Below are positions 41,622 to 50,552 of a stretch of 64,000 nt of DNA, piece by piece. A program made the translations under genes and the position numbers. The stretch is taken from the NCBI GenBank assembly GCA_965246995.1, contig OZ252008.1:1364001-1428000 (forward strand), in the 5' to 3' direction. Under the pieces are notes generated by a model that was given only the letters and a program-made list of their open reading frames with translations, did not search any database and was not told the origin of the DNA. Position 1 is the first letter of the stretch, and every line of letters begins with the position of its first letter. Origin of the DNA: VXRJ01 sp965246995. Its GTDB lineage: Bacteria > Acidobacteriota > Vicinamibacteria > Vicinamibacterales > UBA8438.

Positions 41622-43148
41622 ATGACTGACACTCCCAGCTCCAACCCCTCCAGTCCCGACGTGCAGGCGACCGAAGTAGCCCAGGCCCGCTTCGACGCGG
41701 CCCGGCGGAAAGTGGGGCTGGTGCTCGGTCCCGCTCTCTTCCTGCTGCTGCTCATCGTGCCGATCGAGGCGTTGACGCCGGAGGGGCAGCGTCTCGCCGC
41801 GGTGACCGCGCTCGTGATCGTCTTCTGGACCACCGAGGCGCTGCCGCTCGCGGTAACAGCGCTGCTCGGTCCGGCTCTTGCCGTCGTGCTGCGCGTCGCG
41901 CCGGTTCGTGACGTTCTCGCACCGTTTGCCCATCCGCTTATCTTTCTCTTCATTGGCAGCTTCATCCTGGCGCAAGCGCTCTTCGTCCACCGCGTCAACG
42001 AGCGGATCGCGTACGGGGTGCTGTCGCTCCGCGTGATTGGCGCACGGCCGGCTCGCATCCTGGTCGCCTACGGCGCGCTCGCGGCTTTTCTGTCCGCCTG
42101 GATGAGCAACACGGCGACCACTGCGATGCTGGTGCCTATCGGCGTCTCGCTGGTGGTCTTCATGGAGTCGGCAGGCAACCTGCCGAAGCGCTATGCAACG
42201 GCGCTGATGTTGATGACCGCGTACGGCTGCTCGATTGGCGGCATGGCGACCCCAGTGGGAACCCCCCCCAACATCATTGCGATCGCGGCGATTCAGGAAC
42301 AGCTCGACATCCGCATCTCGTTTGTCGAGTGGATGCTCTTCGCCGTGCCGATGACGGCGATCTTCATGGTGATTGTCTTCATTTATCTCAACTGGGTAGG
42401 ACGCAGCGGCGTCCGGGAGATTCCGGGCGCGGACAAGATCATCGCCGAGCGCCGGGCTGCGCTCGGGCCCTGGAAGCCGGGCGAGCGGAACGCCATCATC
42501 GCGTTCGGTGTGACGATTGCGCTCTGGGTCGGTCCCGGCCTGTTGCCGCTCCTGTTGGGTCGCGAGCATCCGGTCGCCACTGCGGTCCTTGCGAGCGTCC
42601 CGGAGTCGGTCGCAGCGTTGATCGGAGCCGTGCTGCTGTTCCTGTTGCCGATCAGTCGGACCAAGCGGAGCACCCTCACCTGGAAGCAGGCCGCGCAGAT
42701 CGACTGGGGCACCATCCTGCTGTTCGGCGGCGGGCTCTCACTCGGCACGCTTTCGGGCGCCACCGGCTTGGCGGAAGTGGTGGGCGCGGGGATTCTGAGC
42801 CTCGTTCCGGGGAGCGGCGTCTTTCCGATCACCGTGGCGGCGACACTCTTCACCGTGGTGCTCTCCAACACGATGTCGAACACCGCCGCAGCCACTATCG
42901 CGGTCCCCATCGTCATATCGATTGCCGTCGCGGCCGGCGTGGACCCGATCCCGCCGGCGATCGCCGCCGCGCTGGGGGCCTCGGTAGCCGTCGTCCTGCC
43001 CGTCTCGACGCCCCCGAACGCCATCGTCTACGCCTCAGGCCGCATCCCGATCACCAAGATGATCCAGTACGGCCTCCTGATGGGCGTTCTGGCCATCGTT
43101 CTCGTCCCGATCATCACGCTCTCCATCCTCTCGCTCGTTCGGGGTTAG
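41622..43148 (+). CDS. SLC13/DASS-family anion transporter
   Basis: 508 aa with about 12 membrane helices. Family marks: FWTTEALPLAVTALLGPALA, SAWMSNTATTAMLVPIGVSL, YGCSIGGMATPVGTPPNIIA (SNT- and TPPN-type sodium/substrate sites) and a second pair, LSNTMSNTAAATIAVPI and VVLPVSTPPNAIVYASG. Likely sodium-driven uptake of dicarboxylates or sulfate. The TAG stop begins an 11-bp match to the end of the copy D-type repeat. Confidence 0.9.
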   Translation: MTDTPSSNPSSPDVQATEVAQARFDAARRKVGLVLGPALFLLLLIVPIEALTPEGQRLAAVTALVIVFWTTEALPLAVTALLGPALAVVLRVAPVRDVLAPFAHPLIFLFIGSFILAQALFVHRVNERIAYGVLSLRVIGARPARILVAYGALAAFLSAWMSNTATTAMLVPIGVSLVVFMESAGNLPKRYATALMLMTAYGCSIGGMATPVGTPPNIIAIAAIQEQLDIRISFVEWMLFAVPMTAIFMVIVFIYLNWVGRSGVREIPGADKIIAERRAALGPWKPGERNAIIAFGVTIALWVGPGLLPLLLGREHPVATAVLASVPESVAALIGAVLLFLLPISRTKRSTLTWKQAAQIDWGTILLFGGGLSLGTLSGATGLAEVVGAGILSLVPGSGVFPITVAATLFTVVLSNTMSNTAAATIAVPIVISIAVAAGVDPIPPAIAAALGASVAVVLPVSTPPNAIVYASGRIPITKMIQYGLLMGVLAIVLVPIITLSILSLVRG

Positions 43149-43156
43149 CAGCCCGT
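43146..43156. repeat. solo fragment of a MITE-like element end
   Basis: TAGCAGCCCGT matches the left terminus of copy D and starts at the stop codon of the transporter gene. No matching right end follows within 80 bp. Short, so chance is possible; the position at a stop codon is what makes it notable. Confidence 0.4.
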
Positions 43157-43227
43157 CCGACGGTTTCGGATCCGTACACCGGGATCGGTCGGGTGCGCGT
43201 GCTATTCTTCGCAGCGATGATCGGCGA

Positions 43228-44742
43228 GTGCGTGGACTGATGCGACTGCCGGGTGTGCGTCATCTGCACGAGCGGCAGTTGCTTTTTCCCGTGCTGGTGC
43301 TGCTCGTCGTGGCGGGCGTGCTGATCCATGGCGCCCTCGACCAGGAGCGGGCGGTTCGGGCGGAGCGTGGGGGCGCCGAGGCGGTCCCGGGTCAGGCGTC
43401 GGATACCGACCCGCAGGAGGCAGCGGTTCCGTTGCGGCCGCCCATCGGAACGCGGTTCTCGCTCCGGGGTGACCTCGAAAAGACCCCGCTTACCTACTTT
43501 TCCGACTACTGGGCGCAGTTGGCCTCGGAGATGGGAGCCCACCTGCTGGAGTTGGGCGCCTCCGGGCAGAGTGGCCTCGTGATCGAGCCGGGGCTGGCCG
43601 TCACGTCGGTCGTGGCGGCCGATGCACTTACGGCGGTTGCGGCGCGAGCCCGGCTGGCTGCGGCGGCGATCGCCGAAACGGCCGAGAACGGTAACGGCGA
43701 CACCGAAACCGAGACCGACACCGAGACCGACACCGAAACCGAGGCCGAGATGGATATGGACACCGATGCCTGGGCGATGGCGTCGTCCGGCGTCCGAGCG
43801 CTCAATCGGGCCGCAGGACTGGCGCTCGTCGAGGTGGACGAGGCGCTGCCGCCGTTCGTTGATGGCGATCCGCGCGCGTTGCCGTCCGGTTCGTACATTG
43901 GCACGGTAACGCTCGATGCGGCGGGCGTGTCGTCCATTACGCCAGGCTACCTCGCCTCCGGCTCCTCCGATGATGACCTCGCCATCTCTCTGCCACCGCC
44001 GCGGACCGGGCTGGCGGCGGTGGTCGACCTGGACGGCCTGCTCATCGGTGTGACGTATGTGGCCCCGGATGGCCCGCGGACGGTGCCGATCGATGCATTC
44101 CGGCGCGAACTGGATCGGATGAGCGAGCCGGAACTGTGCCGGGCGATCTCGGTCGCGGATCTCGACGTCGGTGTGTTGGATCTGCTCGGGACGAGAGGGC
44201 TGCTGATCGATCGGGTCGTCGCATCGGCATTCCTGCCGGAGCCGTCGCTGCGGGCGGGCGATGTGCTGATCGAGTGGGATGGCGAGCCGGTCACCTCCGT
44301 CGAAGGGTTCGCGGCAAGCTACGACGCGATTGGAGCGGGGGAATTGGTCCGTTACCGCGTCATCCGGGGCCGGCGCCGCGTCGCGGGCGGTACGGTGCTG
44401 CCCGATGCGGAGTGCCGCGCGGAGGCTCCCGCCGTCGTCCGTCTGGTACGCCTTGGCTTTGCCGTCGAATGGCGTGAGGAGACCAACACGAGTGCCGGCG
44501 ATCGAATGGATCCGAGTGACTGGATCGTGACGACTGTCGTCCCGGATGGCCCGGCTGGACGGGCCGGAATCGCCGAGGGAGATCGTTTGCTCGCCGTCGA
44601 TGGGCGCGCCGTGGCGGCAGGCGCTGGCACCCCAGCCAGCGCGGCAATTGAACGGCTCGATACGATTGAGACCACGCTGCTGCTCAGTCTCGGCCGCGGC
44701 GACCGCGTTACGCTGGCCGCCATAGGACCCGTGGAGCCGTAG
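43228..44742 (+). CDS. membrane-anchored PDZ protein with degenerate protease-like domain
   Basis: 504 aa (GTG at 43228; ATG at 43240 also possible). N-terminal anchor (LLFPVLVLLVVAGVLIHGAL), a region laid out like a DegP/HtrA trypsin fold (SGLVIEPGLAVTSVVAADA; LAVVEVD-like LALVEVDEALPP) but with no GNSGG: the equivalent place reads LPPPRTGLAAVVDLDG. Two PDZ-like domains follow (SLRAGDVLIEWDGEPVTSVE and RAGIAEGDRLLAVDGRAV). An ETDTETDT acidic repeat interrupts the middle. Probably a non-catalytic relative. Confidence 0.65.
   Translation: MRGLMRLPGVRHLHERQLLFPVLVLLVVAGVLIHGALDQERAVRAERGGAEAVPGQASDTDPQEAAVPLRPPIGTRFSLRGDLEKTPLTYFSDYWAQLASEMGAHLLELGASGQSGLVIEPGLAVTSVVAADALTAVAARARLAAAAIAETAENGNGDTETETDTETDTETEAEMDMDTDAWAMASSGVRALNRAAGLALVEVDEALPPFVDGDPRALPSGSYIGTVTLDAAGVSSITPGYLASGSSDDDLAISLPPPRTGLAAVVDLDGLLIGVTYVAPDGPRTVPIDAFRRELDRMSEPELCRAISVADLDVGVLDLLGTRGLLIDRVVASAFLPEPSLRAGDVLIEWDGEPVTSVEGFAASYDAIGAGELVRYRVIRGRRRVAGGTVLPDAECRAEAPAVVRLVRLGFAVEWREETNTSAGDRMDPSDWIVTTVVPDGPAGRAGIAEGDRLLAVDGRAVAAGAGTPASAAIERLDTIETTLLLSLGRGDRVTLAAIGPVEP
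43699..43749 (+). repeat. in-frame GAN-ACC minisatellite
   Basis: Tandem 6-nt units (GACACC, GAAACC, GAGACC) encode an (E/D)-T repeat inside the PDZ protein gene. Copy number changes in multiples of six would keep the frame. Confidence 0.7.
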
Positions 44743-44750
44743 CGCTCGTC

Positions 44751-46190
44751 GTGCCTGTCCCGGCTCTCCTCGAACGCATCGGCCGTGCACTCGCGCCGAT
44801 CATCTCGCGGCTTTCGGTGTGGCGGTGGGCCCGAGTCTGGCTGCAGAGCTCGTTCCTCCCGGAACAGAACTACCTCATTATCCTGGCTGTCGTCGTGGGC
44901 GTGATGACCGGCCTCGGCTCGGTCGGGTTCATCTACGTCCTCGAGATGGTCGGCGACTTCGCCCGCGGACCCGTGGCATCGCTCTTCGACCGCTTCGGCG
45001 CGGCCCAACTGGTGCTCCTGCCAGCACTCGGCGGGTTGATGGTGGGTCCTCTCGTGCAGCGCTTCGCAAAGGAAGCGAAGGGACACGGCGTGCCGGAAGT
45101 GATGACGGCGCTCGCGCGCTATGGCGGCTACATTCGCAAGCGCGTGGTCGGCGTGAAGGTGATCGCTTCCTCGCTCACCATCGGCTTCGGCGGCACGGCG
45201 GGCCGTGAAGGCCCGATGGTGCAGATTGGGGCCGCCATCGGCTCCACCGTCGGACAATGGACGCGACTGACGACGACCGACATCCGCACGCTGGTTTCCT
45301 GCGGCGCTGCCGGCGGTATAGCAGCAACGTTCAATGCACCGATCGCCGCCGCCATTTTTGCCATGGAGGTGCTGATCGGCCGGCTCCGGACCGACTTCCT
45401 GCTGGTGCTGCTGACCTCGCTCAGCTCATGTCTGGTCGCCCGCTATTTTCTGGGGAACTTTCCGGCGTTCATGGCGCCCACCTACAGCCTGGTTTCGCCC
45501 GCCGAAGTGCCGCTCTACTTCCTGATGGGGACACTCATCGGGGCTGCGGCGACCGGCTACGTCCGGATGCTCTACTGGTCGGAGGATATCTTCGGCCGCT
45601 GGCATTTCCCGGAGTGGCTGAAGCCGGCGGCAGGTGGCCTGATGGTCGGCCTCGTTCTTCGTTTCTTCCCGGAGGTGTACGGTTCGAGCTTCGACGCGAT
45701 CGAATCGGCGCTGTGGGTCCGATTCGACACCGATCTGCTGTGGTGGCTCTTCGTGGCGTCGCTCGTCGCCAATTGCGCGACGCTCGGATCAGGCGGGTCG
45801 GGTGGTGTCTTCGCGCCCAGCCTCTATATGGGCGCGATGCTGGGAGGCGTCTTCGGATCGTTCGCGCATGCCCTGTTTCCGGACTGGACCGCCGGCTCGG
45901 GAGCCTACGCGATGGTGGGTATGGCAGCGTTCTTCGCGGCGGCGGCCAAGGCGCCGACAACCGCCATCATCATCCTGTTCGAGATGACGAACGACTACCG
46001 GATCATGCTGCCCCTGATGGCGGCAGTAGTGGGCAGCGTCTACATCTCGCACCGGTACTCGCCGTTCAGCATCTACACGCTGCGCTTGCACCAGCGCGGG
46101 ATCCCGTTCCCGTACGTCGATACGGAACAACAGCCGGCCCCGGAGGCGGCGCCGCCCAAGGGGACGCCTCCCGAGGCTGCCGGGGCGTGA
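44751..46190 (+). CDS. ClC-family chloride channel/transporter
   Basis: 479 aa from GTG, 8 nt after the PDZ gene. The selectivity motifs are recognisable: GHGVPEVMTALARYGG (GSGIP-type), FGGTAGREGPMVQIGAAIGS with the gating Glu, and GSGGSGGVFAPSLYMGAMLG (GxFxP type). About 10-12 membrane helices. No C-terminal CBS domains. Ends with a Pro/Ala tail. Confidence 0.93.
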   Translation: MPVPALLERIGRALAPIISRLSVWRWARVWLQSSFLPEQNYLIILAVVVGVMTGLGSVGFIYVLEMVGDFARGPVASLFDRFGAAQLVLLPALGGLMVGPLVQRFAKEAKGHGVPEVMTALARYGGYIRKRVVGVKVIASSLTIGFGGTAGREGPMVQIGAAIGSTVGQWTRLTTTDIRTLVSCGAAGGIAATFNAPIAAAIFAMEVLIGRLRTDFLLVLLTSLSSCLVARYFLGNFPAFMAPTYSLVSPAEVPLYFLMGTLIGAAATGYVRMLYWSEDIFGRWHFPEWLKPAAGGLMVGLVLRFFPEVYGSSFDAIESALWVRFDTDLLWWLFVASLVANCATLGSGGSGGVFAPSLYMGAMLGGVFGSFAHALFPDWTAGSGAYAMVGMAAFFAAAAKAPTTAIIILFEMTNDYRIMLPLMAAVVGSVYISHRYSPFSIYTLRLHQRGIPFPYVDTEQQPAPEAAPPKGTPPEAAGA

Positions 46191-46194
46191 GCGC

Positions 46195-46650
46195 CTACTG
46201 CGATTCCTGCGTGATGATGATCGACTCGAGTTCGGTCACCTCGGTCGGCAGTTCCATGTCGCCCGTGGGAAAGTCGTTTACCTCGAGCAGGTACGCGACG
46301 ATGTCGACGTAAGCCTGCGGGCTGAGGCTGGCGGGCGCGCCCTGTGGCATCGTCGTCCGGATGGCGACGACCATGTCGCCCACCGACAACTCGCTCCAGC
46401 GGAAGTGGAACGGTGCGCCGATCAGCGCTGGGGCGATGCCGTCGCCCAGCAGATCGTCGAGGTGGCACTGCGCGCATTCCTGCTGATACGACTCCATGCC
46501 GCGCTTTGCCTGCTCCGCGGTGAAGACGGCGTCCATGGTGGACTTCTCCTGCGTTGCCGCGTGCAGCGTGAACGCGCCTGTCGCCACCACCAGCAGCGCC
46601 GCCGCTCCGACCGCCGTCCTCATCCTGCCGTTCATCCCTGCTACGCCCAT
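46195..46650 (-). CDS. secreted c-type cytochrome
   Basis: 151 aa from the ATG at 46650 (GAGGGGGCC ribosome site); ATG 46635 is an alternative. Signal peptide AVGAAALLVVATGAFTLHAA. One heme site CAQCH in YQQECAQCHLDDLLGDG, with the distal Met in RTTMPQGAP. A small electron carrier. Last of four codirectional genes with hisC, a hydrolase and VKOR. It could accept electrons from the heme-free quinoproteins, but that is only a suggestion. Confidence 0.88.
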   Translation of the reverse strand: MGVAGMNGRMRTAVGAAALLVVATGAFTLHAATQEKSTMDAVFTAEQAKRGMESYQQECAQCHLDDLLGDGIAPALIGAPFHFRWSELSVGDMVVAIRTTMPQGAPASLSPQAYVDIVAYLLEVNDFPTGDMELPTEVTELESIIITQESQ

Positions 46651-46792
46651 GGCCCCCTCGTCAGTCCCGTTGGTCAGATAAATCCGTGCCGACAGCCGGT
46701 CGTTGAACGCCAGCCAAACCGCATCACTATAGCAGTACGGCACTGCTGCCTGTTCGCCCGGCGACGGGCGGGACGGCGGGGGCAGCCGACCA

Positions 46793-47215
46793 CTAACCGG
46801 TGGCGGGGAGGAGGAACAGCAGGCCGCAGAGCAGCACGTTGATCCCATGCGACGCGAAGCAGAGCGGGCAGGGAACCCGGAGGACGAACAGCAGGGCGTA
46901 GCTGAGGTACGCGCCCAGGGCGACGGTCGCCAAGCTGGCCGCGATGCACAGCCGCCATACCCACGGGTCGCCGAGGACGCCGAACATCGCGCCGGCGAGC
47001 AGCCCCGCGTAGTACACCTGCCCCAATAGGGAGTTCGGTGGTCCGAAGACTCGCGCGCTGGGCGTGAAGATGACCGACGCGCAGGTCCGTTCCTCCAGTC
47101 GGCAGAAGCTGGGAATCCAGCGCACATCGGGCCGCATCCACCGCCACGCGACCGCCGTGAAGTAGCTGGCGACCGGGAAGCCGACGGCGGCGAGGAGCGC
47201 GATCGCGATTGTCAT
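46793..47215 (-). CDS. vitamin K epoxide reductase (VKOR) family protein
   Basis: 140 aa from the ATG at 47215; the longer open frame upstream overlaps the neighbouring hydrolase gene and is not native. Four membrane helices, an external Cys pair in FCRLEERTCASVIF and the active-site CPLC in LRVPCPLCFASHGINV. Bacterial VKOR replaces DsbB to re-oxidise a DsbA-like partner and passes electrons to quinone. No fused or adjacent thioredoxin domain is seen. Confidence 0.85.
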   Translation of the reverse strand: MTIAIALLAAVGFPVASYFTAVAWRWMRPDVRWIPSFCRLEERTCASVIFTPSARVFGPPNSLLGQVYYAGLLAGAMFGVLGDPWVWRLCIAASLATVALGAYLSYALLFVLRVPCPLCFASHGINVLLCGLLFLLPATG

Positions 47216-47279
47216 GGGGCGCCGTCCTGCCGCATTGGACAAGGCAGAGTCGCGGAATGGCAGCCGCCGTTCGTACTGC

Positions 47280-48302
47280 CTACGGAAGGCTGTCGCGGTA
47301 CGGCTGCAGGTACCACTCGAGGAAGGTCCAGATCCGGTTCCACGAGTCACGCTGCTGCGGGCTGTCGACGCGCTGATAGCCCCGGTCGGGGTCGACGCGC
47401 CGATTGAACCGGTGGCCGTCGCCGAACCGATCGATCGGCGGATCGTGATAGATGCGGGTTTCGGCCAGATCCGGCCTGTGGTACTCCAGCGCGTGGACGA
47501 GCTGCTGCGCTTCCTCGAAGTTGACGTCGTGATCGTTGTCGGCGACGTGCACCAACAGCGGTGTCTGCAGCTTGTCGACGTGGAAGAGCGGAGACCGTTC
47601 TACATAGATGTCACGGCGTTCGTGCACCGGGCCGCCGATCCGTTCCTGCCGGACGAAGTGCCGCTCGTAGCGCGGGCCCTTGTATGACAGCCGCTGGACC
47701 AGGTTGCTGACCGGCACCAGTGCCGCTGCCGCCCGGAACGAGGTTGAATCCCGGAAGACCGAGTGGAGCGCGATGAAGCCGCCGTGGCTCCAGCCGATGA
47801 TCCCGATCCGTTCCGTGTCCACATGCGGCATCCGGTCACGCATCTCGTCGAGTGCCGTCAGGCAGTCTTCCACCTCGTAGCCGCCGTAGTCGATCGCCTC
47901 GTGGTGGCCGCGGCCGTAACCGGTGCTCCCGCGGTACTCCGGCGCGAGGATGACGTAGCCGCGCGCCACCGCTTCACGGATGAAGGGAAAGTAGGTCGGA
48001 TCCAGGTCGCCGTGGACGCCGCCGTGGATCCAGATGAGTGCCGCGTGCCGCCCCGGTCCGCGCAGCCGGAGCGGCTCGAAGACGTAGAAGGGAATATCCC
48101 GTCCGTCGGCGCGGCTCGGGTACGTCGACTTCCGCATCGAGAGCACGCCGTCGCTCAACTCGCGGAAGATGCGGTCGCGATCCGCCTTGCGATCGCGATC
48201 TGCTTCGTAGCGGTCGACATCCGATTGTGCCTGCAGCGGCGAGGCGCCGACGGCGACCATGAGCAGCAGGAGCAGGGCGGCGACGGTGCGTCGGATCGTC
48301 AT
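47280..48302 (-). CDS. secreted S9-type alpha/beta hydrolase (prolyl oligopeptidase-like)
   Basis: 340 aa. Signal peptide VAALLLLLMVAVGASPLQAQ. Catalytic Ser in GIIGWSHGGFIALHS, Asp in LVHVADNDHDVNFEEAQQLV, and His in FGDGHRF. ALIWIHGGVHGDLDPTY gives the oxyanion region. There is no N-terminal propeller, so it is a compact hydrolase rather than a full oligopeptidase. Starts 13 nt after hisC. Confidence 0.87.
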   Translation of the reverse strand: MTIRRTVAALLLLLMVAVGASPLQAQSDVDRYEADRDRKADRDRIFRELSDGVLSMRKSTYPSRADGRDIPFYVFEPLRLRGPGRHAALIWIHGGVHGDLDPTYFPFIREAVARGYVILAPEYRGSTGYGRGHHEAIDYGGYEVEDCLTALDEMRDRMPHVDTERIGIIGWSHGGFIALHSVFRDSTSFRAAAALVPVSNLVQRLSYKGPRYERHFVRQERIGGPVHERRDIYVERSPLFHVDKLQTPLLVHVADNDHDVNFEEAQQLVHALEYHRPDLAETRIYHDPPIDRFGDGHRFNRRVDPDRGYQRVDSPQQRDSWNRIWTFLEWYLQPYRDSLP

Positions 48303-48315
48303 GCGTCTGTTCTTG

Positions 48316-49365
48316 TCATCCGAGGAGCCGTGCGAGCGCGGTCGTCAGCCGATCGTGCTGCGCGTCGGTCCCGACCGTGATCCGGAGCGTGTCGTCCAGT
48401 CCCGGTTCCGCGAAGTATCGCACAAGGATACCGTCGGCCCGCAACGCCTTATGGAGGCGGCGGGCGCTCCTGCCGGGAGGACGCACCAGGACGAAGTTCG
48501 CCTGACTTGGCCAGACATGGCAGCCGAGACGGTTGAGCGTGGCGATCAGGCGGCCCCGCGACGTCCGGATCCGCGCGACCGTCTCGCGGGTGTAGCCCGT
48601 ATCGCGGATCGCGGCGGCGCCGGCGCGTGCCGCCACGGCATCGACGTTATAGCTGTCCTTCACTTTCGCCAGGCCGGCGAGCAGATCCGGGTGGCCAATG
48701 CCGAAACCGATCCGAAGGCCCGCGAGGCCGTGGCTCTTCGACAGCGTACGAAGCACGATGACGTGACGGTGCCGCCGGACCAGGTCGAGCGCATCGTGAT
48801 CGGCGAAGGCGACGTACGCCTCGTCGACCGCCAGCACGCCAGTCGTCCGCTCGGCCAGGGCGGTCAGATCGTCCGCCGCCGCCGCCGTGCCCGAGGGCGA
48901 GTTGGGGTGAGCGACGATCGTGAGCGCCGCCCGCGCTTCGATCAGCGCGTCAACCGGTACCGCGTACGTTTCGTCGTACGACGTCTCCGCGACCGGCGCT
49001 TCCTGCATTGCGGCGAGCGTGCGATACAGCACGTAAGTGGGCGTTGCGTAGGCGACCGTCCGTCCCGGCCCGGTGACGGCGCGGAATAGCATCGTCAGCA
49101 GGTCGTCGCTCCCGTTCCCCACCAGGATCCAGTCCGGCTCGACATCGAGCGTCTCCGCCGCGGCGCGGCGGAAGTCATCCGCCATCGGTTGCGGGTATCG
49201 ACGAAGCGCGTCGGCGTCCACGCCCCGGATCGCGTCCAGCGCCCGCGGGCTGGGAGGATAGGGATTCTCGTTCGTGTTCAGCTTGAGGATCCCCGCATCG
49301 TCGGGGGGTTGCTCGCCGGGAACGTACGGCGTGAGGCGCTCAATGGCGGGGCGGAAGCGGAGCAT
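48316..49365 (-). CDS. hisC: histidinol-phosphate aminotransferase
   Basis: 349 aa, fold type I PLP enzyme. LKLNTNENPYPPSPRALDAI at the N-terminus, GNGSDDLLTMLFRA, HPNSPSGT, DEAYVAF and the PLP lysine in RTLSKSHGLAGLRIGFG (K210). No other his genes are nearby, so a broader aromatic aminotransferase role is possible. First gene of the hisC-hydrolase-VKOR-cytochrome run. Confidence 0.93.
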   Translation of the reverse strand: MLRFRPAIERLTPYVPGEQPPDDAGILKLNTNENPYPPSPRALDAIRGVDADALRRYPQPMADDFRRAAAETLDVEPDWILVGNGSDDLLTMLFRAVTGPGRTVAYATPTYVLYRTLAAMQEAPVAETSYDETYAVPVDALIEARAALTIVAHPNSPSGTAAAADDLTALAERTTGVLAVDEAYVAFADHDALDLVRRHRHVIVLRTLSKSHGLAGLRIGFGIGHPDLLAGLAKVKDSYNVDAVAARAGAAAIRDTGYTRETVARIRTSRGRLIATLNRLGCHVWPSQANFVLVRPPGRSARRLHKALRADGILVRYFAEPGLDDTLRITVGTDAQHDRLTTALARLLG

Positions 49366-49416
49366 GCCAGAGCGTGATTGTAATCGCTGCCGGGTCGGTC
49401 ATATGGGGCGGAGCGA

Positions 49417-49422
49417 TATACT
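49417..49422 (+). promoter_or_regulatory. -10 box of the first tandem VWA gene
   Basis: TATACT in the context GATATACTCGAT, 97 nt upstream of the ATG at 49519. The second paralogue has the same TATACTCGAT 94 nt upstream of its ATG, so promoter and leader were duplicated with the gene. No clear -35. Confidence 0.45.
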
Positions 49423-49518
49423 CGATCAACCAGTCGGTATGCAGCCAGCTTGCCGGCAGTTGTCCTGGCGGCGACGGATTGACGCGCCCGGTCGCCAGGA
49501 GAGCAAAGGGGGAACCAG

Positions 49519-50415
49519 ATGCATCGTTCCGCAATCGGCGGCGGGTTCATCCTGTTCGCGGCCGTCACGATAGGGCTGTCGGCGCCGGCGACAGCGGAGG
49601 CCCAGGCTCTTGCGCAACTGTTCGTCGAGGTGCTGGATGCCGACGGTCAGGTGGTTCCAGACCTGTCGGTGAACGATTTCATCTTGCAGGAGGACGACAC
49701 CCAGGTCAACATCGTATCGGCCGAACGGGTCGGGCCGATGAAGGTCGCGTTGCTGGTCGACAACGGCGACCGGATGTGGGAAATGAGTGCGCTCAACCCG
49801 TTGCGGGAGGGGCTGGAGGGGTTCTTCGACGCGCTCGGGCCGGAGCACGAGGTCTCCCTGTTCACGATCGCCCCGAACACTCAGCTCCGGGTCGACTTCA
49901 CCACCGACCGCGAGGAACTGAAAGAGTCGGCCGGGTCGCTCTTCGTGGATCAGGGCGCGGGCGTCCTCATGCTCGACGGCATAAGGGAAGTCTGGGAGCG
50001 CCGCTACGAGGATGACGAGCTGTTCCCGGTGATAGTGCTCGTCCTGAGCGACAGCATCGAGCGCAGCAGCCACTACACCGGCGCGGAGTACCGGAAGCTC
50101 ATCGAGATGCTCGTCAACAATGGCGTCACGGTCAGTATCCTGCAGCTTTCGGGCCGCCGCAGCGGCGTCTTGTCGCAGTACGCTAGCAACATCACCGAGA
50201 ATACGGGCGGCATGTACGAGACCATGGTTGCCGCGACCGGCCTGGCGCAGCGGCTGCCAACGTTTGCGGAACGCCTGAACGCCCACCACGCGGAGATGGC
50301 GAAGCGTTACCGCGTGCGGTACGAGGCGCCGGATCCGCGCGGCGCGCAGATCTCCGCGGGAGCGCGCGCCGGCGTCAACATCCGCCTCTTCGACGGTCTC
50401 CGCATCGAGCAGTGA
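49519..50415 (+). CDS. secreted VWFA-like protein, first tandem copy
   Basis: 298 aa. Signal peptide LFAAVTIGLSAPATAEAQA, then LFVEVLDADGQVVPDLSVND and a VWA-like domain. The MIDAS position reads LLVDNGDRMWEMSALNPLRE, lacking the DxSxS serines, and the second loop reads VLSDSIERSSHY in place of TDG. It is followed by a closely similar gene. GGGGGAACC ribosome site. Confidence 0.82.
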   Translation: MHRSAIGGGFILFAAVTIGLSAPATAEAQALAQLFVEVLDADGQVVPDLSVNDFILQEDDTQVNIVSAERVGPMKVALLVDNGDRMWEMSALNPLREGLEGFFDALGPEHEVSLFTIAPNTQLRVDFTTDREELKESAGSLFVDQGAGVLMLDGIREVWERRYEDDELFPVIVLVLSDSIERSSHYTGAEYRKLIEMLVNNGVTVSILQLSGRRSGVLSQYASNITENTGGMYETMVAATGLAQRLPTFAERLNAHHAEMAKRYRVRYEAPDPRGAQISAGARAGVNIRLFDGLRIEQ

Positions 50416-50453
50416 ACGGGCCGCCCCCACCGTACGCCGACGCGGCCGGGCGG

Positions 50454-50459
50454 TATACT
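50454..50459 (+). promoter_or_regulatory. -10 box of the second tandem VWA gene
   Basis: TATACT in GGTATACTCGATTG, matching the promoter of the paralogue at 49417. Leader sequence (GAGAGCAAGGGGGAACTAG) is also shared. Confidence 0.45.
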
Positions 50460-50552
50460 CGATTGATGGCCGGAACAGAGTCGGCAGCCGGCGGTCGTCC
50501 TGGTGACGTCGGATCGGCGCACCCGGCTGTCCGGAGAGCAAGGGGGAACTAG

